A DNA stretch of 8,934 bases. Source: CAYOMP01 sp964405075. Lineage in GTDB: Bacteria > Bacillota > Clostridia > Lachnospirales > Lachnospiraceae. Shown here in pieces: positions 5,688 to 8,934 of this stretch (the first letter of the stretch is position 1; every line of letters starts with the position of its first letter). Made by a program: the position numbers and the translations under genes. The notes below the pieces were generated by a model. The model saw only the letters and a program-made list of their open reading frames with translations. It had not been told where the DNA came from and searched no databases. The DNA lies in NCBI GenBank assembly GCA_964405075.1, contig CAYOMP010000115.1, forward strand, positions 1-8,934, read 5' to 3'.

Positions 5688-6485
5688 TTATTGTGGCTGT
5701 TTTCCGATGTATGCTAAGATACCACCATCAACATAAAGAATATGTCCGTTTACTGCATCTGAAGCATCTGAAGCAAGGAATACAGCTGGTCCAGTTAATT
5801 CTTCAGGCTGTAACCATCTTTCAGCTGGAGTCTTAGCAATGATGAATGCATCAAATGGATGTCTTGAACCATCTGCCTGACGTTCTCTAAGTGGAGCTGT
5901 CTGAGGTGTTTCAATGTATCCAGGTCCAATACCGTTACACTGGATATTGTATTTACCATATTCAGAACAAATATTTCTTGTTAACATTTTAAGACCACCC
6001 TTAGCTGCAGCATAAGCTGAAACTGTTTCACGTCCTAATTCTGACATCATTGAACAGATGTTAATGATTTTTCCATGTCCTTTTTTAATCATTGATGGAA
6101 TAACTGCTTTTGATACGATGAATGGAGCATTTAAGTCAACATCGATAACCTGTCTGAATTCAGCAGCAGTCATATCACACATTGGAATTCTCTTAATGAT
6201 ACCTGCATTGTTTACTAAGATATCAATAACTCCAACTTCTTTTTCAATCTGTGCTACCATAGCATTTACAGCATCTTCATTTGTTACGTCACAAACATAA
6301 CCATGAGCTTTGATTCCTTTTTCAGCGTATGCTGCGATACCCTTGTCTACTAATTCCTGTTTGATATCGTTGAAGCAAATTGTTGCTCCTGCTTCTGCAT
6401 ATGCACTGGCAATAGCAAAACCAATTCCGTATGATGCACCTGTAACAAGTGCTACTTTACCTTCTAATGAAAAATTAAGTGCCAT
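5688..6485 (-). CDS. kduD: SDR-family oxidoreductase, KduD / gluconate 5-dehydrogenase type
   Basis: A classical short-chain dehydrogenase, 265 aa, cytoplasmic. The cofactor motif TGASYGIG is at 15-22, NNAG at 92-95, and the catalytic tetrad is N119, S145, Y158 and K162. D40 at the end of strand 2 favours NAD(H) over NADP(H). Next to kduI the expected role is 2-dehydro-3-deoxy-D-gluconate 5-dehydrogenase: interconversion of 2,5-diketo-3-deoxygluconate and KDG in pectin/uronate breakdown. The sequence, with ICSMMSELGRETVSAY at 143-158 and the ending VDGGILAYIGKQP, looks closer to the group annotated as gluconate 5-dehydrogenase than to E. coli KduD (253 aa). The function therefore rests on context, and the symbol is assigned on that basis. 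The ATG follows AGGAGGA (6494-6500). It is second in the kduI-kduD unit, 116 bp after kduI, and ends at a strong terminator. Confidence 0.85.
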   Translation of the reverse strand: MALNFSLEGKVALVTGASYGIGFAIASAYAEAGATICFNDIKQELVDKGIAAYAEKGIKAHGYVCDVTNEDAVNAMVAQIEKEVGVIDILVNNAGIIKRIPMCDMTAAEFRQVIDVDLNAPFIVSKAVIPSMIKKGHGKIINICSMMSELGRETVSAYAAAKGGLKMLTRNICSEYGKYNIQCNGIGPGYIETPQTAPLRERQADGSRHPFDAFIIAKTPAERWLQPEELTGPAVFLASDASDAVNGHILYVDGGILAYIGKQPQ

Positions 6486-6601
6486 TTTTCTTATCCTCCT
6501 AAAATAAAAATGTTTATTATTCTGCAGTCATTGCTGCGTGTAACCAAATAAAAATAAAGTGTCTTTCTCTTATAATTTCAAAAATTCTTCCAAACAGTAA
6601 A
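6486..6601 (-). other. kduI-kduD intergenic gap
   Basis: 116 bp between the two co-directional genes, longer than a tight operon spacing. Apart from the kduD ribosome binding site, only a weak GCAG/CTGC hairpin is visible near 6521-6536. There is no good terminator and no convincing second promoter, so co-transcription is the simplest reading. Confidence 0.5.
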
Positions 6602-7462
6602 TTACATTAAATCTTTCATTGCTACATGATCCATATCATCGAAGTCCTGATTTTCTCCAACCATACCCCAAATAAATGTATATGCTCTAGTAGCTGATGC
6701 TGAGTGAATTGACCAGCTTGGTGAAATTACTGCTTCTTCGTTTCTCATAACAATATGTCTTGTTTCAGTTGGTTCACCCATATAGTGGAATACTACTGCA
6801 TCTTCTGGTACTTCAAAGTATAAATATACTTCCATTCTTCTGTCATGTGTATGACATGGCATTGTATTCCATACGCTACCCGGCTTAAGTGCAGTCATAC
6901 CCATTACTAACTGACAACTTTCTACCTGTCCAGGTAAGATATATTTATTAATTACTCTGTGATTAGCTTCTTCCATTGTTCCAAGCTCAACCTTGTTTTC
7001 ATCCTTGATGATAACAACGCCATCTTTAGCTTCACCTTCTGGTTTAATTAAAACAGTTGGATATGTTGTATGAGCTGGTGCACTATTGAAGTAGAACTTA
7101 GCTGGATTCTTTTCATCTGCACTTGCAAATGTAATATCTTTTGAACCCATACCGATGTACATTCCATCTTTGTAATCCAATTCATATACAGTTCCATCAA
7201 CTGTAATAGTTCCCTTACCTCCGATGTTAATTACACCAAGTTCACGTCTCTGTAAGAAATATTCAGCTCTGATTTCTTCTCCTGCAGTCAATACCAATGG
7301 TTTTACTGGTGTTGCTGAACCTGTAATAATTCTATCAATATGACTGTAGATTGTTTTTATTTCTCCTGGAATAAACAAATCCTGAATTAAGAATTCATCT
7401 CTTAATCTTTCAGTTGTGTAATGTTTTACATCTTTTGGAGAACATGCTGTTCTAAGTTCCAT
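6602..7462 (-). CDS. kduI: 5-dehydro-4-deoxy-D-glucuronate isomerase (KduI)
   Basis: KduI isomerises 5-keto-4-deoxyuronate, formed from unsaturated galacturonides, to 2,5-diketo-3-deoxygluconate (EC 5.3.1.17), an intracellular step of pectin and glycosaminoglycan use. The 286 aa protein is a bicupin close to the usual ~278 aa. The zinc ligands are visible as H204, H206 and E211 in CHTHDRRME plus H253 in SWSIHS. Other family marks are FLIQDLFIPGEI at 24-35, FLQRRELGVINIG at 69-81 and FYFNSAPAHTTYPT at 123-136. The ATG at 7460-7462 follows AGGAAGTAGGA. The gene is divergent from an AraC-type regulator. Upstream, TATGAT (7501-7506) with a poor -35, GTGCAA, suggests a promoter needing an activator; the 25-bp palindrome centred at 7567 would lie about 70 bp upstream of its start. 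Confidence 0.97.
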   Translation of the reverse strand: MELRTACSPKDVKHYTTERLRDEFLIQDLFIPGEIKTIYSHIDRIITGSATPVKPLVLTAGEEIRAEYFLQRRELGVINIGGKGTITVDGTVYELDYKDGMYIGMGSKDITFASADEKNPAKFYFNSAPAHTTYPTVLIKPEGEAKDGVVIIKDENKVELGTMEEANHRVINKYILPGQVESCQLVMGMTALKPGSVWNTMPCHTHDRRMEVYLYFEVPEDAVVFHYMGEPTETRHIVMRNEEAVISPSWSIHSASATRAYTFIWGMVGENQDFDDMDHVAMKDLM

Positions 7463-7500
7463 TTTCCTACTTCCTTTCTTTTTTAATCTAAATAGAGTAT

Positions 7501-7529
7501 ATCATACCAAATTAACAAATTCTTTGCAC
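7501..7529 (-). promoter_or_regulatory. Candidate promoter of kduI-kduD (weak -35)
   Basis: On the minus strand TATGAT (7501-7506) has GTGCAA 17 bp upstream (7524-7529), only 3 of 6 matches to the -35 consensus. An overlapping TATACT (7496-7501) is an alternative -10. Weak -35 elements are common at promoters dependent on AraC-family activators; that is inference here. Confidence 0.4.
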
Positions 7530-7544
7530 TTATTAGCTAAAAAC

Positions 7545-7573
7545 TTGAAAATACTGAACTAATATAATATAAT
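7545..7573 (+). promoter_or_regulatory. Promoter of the AraC-family gene
   Basis: TTGAAA (7545-7550) and a perfect TATAAT (7568-7573) with a 17-bp spacer on the plus strand. The predicted start near 7579-7581 leaves a leader of about 120 nt before the ATG at 7702. The spacer and -10 are covered by the palindrome at 7555-7579. Confidence 0.8.
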
Positions 7574-7579
7574 AGTTCA
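7555..7579. promoter_or_regulatory. 25-bp near-perfect palindrome, candidate operator
   Basis: TGAACTA at 7555-7561 and TAGTTCA at 7573-7579 flank an alternating A/T core; only one symmetric position pair plus the central base fail to match. A further TAGTACAAG (7592-7600) repeats TAGTTCAAG (7573-7581) in direct orientation 19 bp away. Protein bound here would cover the AraC-gene promoter and sit upstream of kduI, which would suit autorepression with divergent activation. Confidence 0.55.
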
Positions 7580-7639
7580 AGAATTGCATAATAGTACAAG
7601 ATATACTATTTTTATCTTAGCATAAAGAAATGCAATTTT
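7580..7639 (+). promoter_or_regulatory. Potential structured 5' leader of the AraC-gene mRNA
   Basis: AATTGCAT (7582-7589) pairs perfectly with ATGCAATT (7630-7637), extendable by a G-U and an A-U pair. Inside it, ATAGTA (7591-7596) pairs with TACTAT (7604-7609). A competing hairpin GCAT/ATGC (7620-7633) uses the same right arm. The structure starts at the predicted 5' end. No known riboswitch class is recognised. Confidence 0.4.
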
Positions 7640-7691
7640 CTGTGATTTTATATAAAAATAACATTTTTCGTAATTAATTTATGTATTTATT

Positions 7692-7696
7692 GGAGG
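7692..7696 (+). promoter_or_regulatory. Ribosome binding site deciding the AraC-family start
   Basis: GGAGG lies 5 nt upstream of the ATG at 7702-7704. The in-frame ATG at 7681 has only A+T-rich DNA before it, and using it would place this Shine-Dalgarno inside the gene. Confidence 0.8.
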
Positions 7697-7701
7697 TTTC
7701 A

Positions 7702-8586
7702 ATGATTGAATTTACTTCTTGTAAAAAGGCTATTTCAGATTGTTTAGAAAGTAAACGTTTCTCCATTGCACATCTTCACACTGAGGAAAAGGCAATGGCT
7801 ATGCATATTCACGATACTTATGAAATTTTCTATGCGATATCTGGTGCAAAACGCTTTCTTATTGATAATAAATATTATGACATTCAACCCGGAGATTTAT
7901 TTGTAATCAACCAGTATGAAAGCCACTACCTTGATCAAATTGATTCAATGGAATTAGATCGTATTGTAATTAGTATTCATCCGGATTATTTAAAGAAAAT
8001 ATCTACTGATACTACAGATTTGGATTATTGTTTTTCATATAGAAATGATAGTTTCAGTCATAGAATCGAACTTACTAAAGAATTACAGCAGCGCTTCATA
8101 TTTTACACTCACAAAATCACAAATACTACCGGATATGGCAGTGATATAATCGAAAACACTGCATTTATGGAACTTATGGTTATGATAAACAGTCAATTTC
8201 TATCACAGTGCTCTAGTAATTCTGATAAAGTAACAACAAACAAAAATACAAATGATACTTACCAATACAACAGCCAGGTTGCAGATATTCTTGAATATAT
8301 AAATCAGAATATTTCCAATGACCTGACCATTAAGTCATTGGCTGAGCATTTCTTCTTAAGTGAATCTTATATTTGCAGAATATTTAAAGCTGAAACCGGT
8401 ACTACTATTAATAAGTACTTAACTGCCAGAAGAATAAGCATTGCAAAATCTCTTTTGGATGTTGGCTTAAGTGTAACAGAGGTTTGTGAAAAAAGTGGTT
8501 TTCATGACTATAGTAACTTCTTAAAAGCATTTACAAAGGCTGTTGGCATATCACCTAAGAAGTATTCTCAATATAGTTCCAGATAA
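7702..8586 (+). CDS. AraC-family transcriptional regulator with N-terminal cupin sensor
   Basis: A 294 aa DNA-binding regulator. The N-terminal part has a cupin ligand-binding fold: MHIHDTYEIFYAISG at 34-48 with H35, H37 and E41, then PGDLFVIN at 63-70 and H75. The C-terminal 100 residues form the AraC double helix-turn-helix: first HTH LTIKSLAEHFFLSESYICRIFK at 208-229, second HTH SVTEVCEKSGFHDYSNFLKAF at 257-277, then the family-typical GISPKKY at 282-288. The linker at about 170-192 is polar and low in complexity. Divergent placement against kduI suggests it senses a pectin/uronate intermediate and controls kduI-kduD; this is inference, and the ligand cannot be read. The start is set by GGAGG before 7702; an in-frame ATG at 7681 lacks one. 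Repeat copy 2 and a bidirectional terminator follow. Confidence 0.92.
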   Translation: MIEFTSCKKAISDCLESKRFSIAHLHTEEKAMAMHIHDTYEIFYAISGAKRFLIDNKYYDIQPGDLFVINQYESHYLDQIDSMELDRIVISIHPDYLKKISTDTTDLDYCFSYRNDSFSHRIELTKELQQRFIFYTHKITNTTGYGSDIIENTAFMELMVMINSQFLSQCSSNSDKVTTNKNTNDTYQYNSQVADILEYINQNISNDLTIKSLAEHFFLSESYICRIFKAETGTTINKYLTARRISIAKSLLDVGLSVTEVCEKSGFHDYSNFLKAFTKAVGISPKKYSQYSSR

Positions 8587-8599
8587 GTATATATAAATT

Positions 8600-8681
8600 A
8601 TGAGAAACACGCTTTGTGAGTTTCGCGGCGCTCGTCGAAAACCTATATAAACATAATTTTCTCCTCGTTGCTCGCATAAAT
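8600..8681. repeat. Dispersed intergenic repeat, copy 2 (82 bp)
   Basis: Second copy of the element at 5482-5572, in the same orientation on the plus strand, lacking the 9-nt insertion and differing at 6 positions. It lies between the convergent AraC-family gene and aldolase gene and abuts a perfect terminator hairpin. The substitutions weaken the internal hairpin of copy 1, so that fold is not conserved between the copies. Confidence 0.8.
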
Positions 8682-8705
8682 AAAAGACACCGTTTGGTGT
8701 CTTTT
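8682..8705. terminator. Bidirectional rho-independent terminator
   Basis: AAAAGACACC (8682-8691) and its exact complement (8696-8705) form a 10-bp stem with a GTTT loop. The A and T runs at the stem ends give a U-rich 3' side in both directions. It would end the AraC-family transcript on the plus strand and the aldolase transcript on the minus strand, where TTTTATTTAT follows. Confidence 0.85.
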
Positions 8706-8729
8706 ACTTATATTATTCAAGAAAAATTA

Positions 8730-8934
8730 TTATTCAGCTTTACCTACAGAACCAAATAACTGCATCTTTTCAGCTACTGTAGCTTTGATTGCTTCTGTAC
8801 CTGGTAAAAGAAGTTTTCTAGGATCAAATCCTTTTCCTTCTAAATCTTTACCAGCTTCAATGTATTTACGAGTTGCAGCAGCAAATGAAAGCTGACATTC
8901 TGTATTTACATTAATCTTAGCAACACCTAAAGAA
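8730..8934 (-). CDS. fba: Class II fructose-bisphosphate aldolase (C-terminal part, cut by window edge)
   Basis: The last 67 residues of a zinc-dependent class II aldolase, which interconverts fructose 1,6-bisphosphate with dihydroxyacetone phosphate and glyceraldehyde 3-phosphate in glycolysis. The visible part begins SLGVAKINVNTECQ, the conserved segment whose NxN/DT residues contact substrate phosphate. It continues with FAAATRKYIEAGK and FDPRKLLLPG and ends EKMQLFGSVGKAE with TAA at 8730-8732. The metal-binding histidines lie upstream, outside the window. The strand and bidirectional terminator show it is a separate unit from the AraC gene. Tagatose-bisphosphate aldolases share this fold, but the FDPRKLLLPG/GSxGKA ending is typical of clostridial Fba. 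Confidence 0.9.
   Translation of the reverse strand, partial: SLGVAKINVNTECQLSFAAATRKYIEAGKDLEGKGFDPRKLLLPGTEAIKATVAEKMQLFGSVGKAE

Noticed and set aside
7681..7701. Upstream ATG adding seven residues to the AraC-family protein
   Set aside because: No ribosome binding site precedes it, while GGAGG sits at the right distance from the ATG at 7702.
6486..7701. CcpA cre site near kduI or kduD
   Set aside because: No sequence close to TGnAAnCGnTnnCA was found by eye in the two intergenic regions.
1..8934. Defence island, prophage, CRISPR array or biosynthetic cluster
   Set aside because: All sizeable open frames are accounted for by housekeeping, ion transport, sugar metabolism and regulatory genes; no regularly spaced repeats, integrase or transposase were seen.

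Overview
The window reads as chromosome of a low-GC Gram-positive anaerobe, most likely a Lachnospiraceae member (Clostridia). Evidence: A+T-rich intergenic DNA, strong AGGAGG-type ribosome binding sites, near-consensus TTGACA/TATAAT promoters, and a long Firmicutes-type ribosomal protein S12. A pectin-using genus such as Lachnospira would fit the pectin/uronate genes, but genus is a guess. No prophage, transposase, CRISPR array, tRNA or rRNA gene is visible.

Layout, left to right. (1) 1-277: start of rpsL on the minus strand, first gene of the str operon; the rest lies outside the window. It has a near-perfect promoter, and its transcript should begin exactly at a 30-nt stem-loop. (2) 435-905: a Fur-family regulator on the minus strand. 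Its promoter is bracketed by two Fur-box-like sites, suggesting autoregulation, yet the protein appears to lack the usual sensory metal ligands. (3) 1076-2404: rarA, an AAA+ ATPase of replication-fork maintenance. (4) 2534-5352: trkA-trkH, a two-gene potassium uptake operon with its own promoter. (5) 5420-5687: non-coding stretch with a dispersed repeat, a perfect palindrome and the terminator of the next unit. (6) 5688-7462: kduI-kduD on the minus strand, which convert the unsaturated-uronate product 5-keto-4-deoxyuronate to 2-keto-3-deoxygluconate. (7) 7702-8586: a divergent AraC-family regulator, probably controlling kduI-kduD; the shared intergenic region carries a strong araC-type promoter overlaid by a 25-bp palindrome. 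(8) 8600-8705: a second repeat copy followed by a bidirectional terminator. (9) 8730-8934: C-terminal end of class II fructose-bisphosphate aldolase, minus strand.

The metabolic logic is local. The AraC protein has an N-terminal cupin sensor and faces kduI-kduD across about 240 bp, the usual arrangement for a sugar-responsive regulator and its target. KDG kinase, KDPG aldolase, pectate lyases and transporters are not in the window. The other genes look like housekeeping functions that happen to be adjacent.

I found no convincing new multi-gene system. The points most worth a second look are the Fur homologue with a degenerate sensor site between intact-looking Fur boxes, the two-copy intergenic repeat (about 93% identical, each copy next to a perfect hairpin and each holding a Shine-Dalgarno plus three-codon mini-ORF), and the structured leaders of rpsL and the AraC gene.
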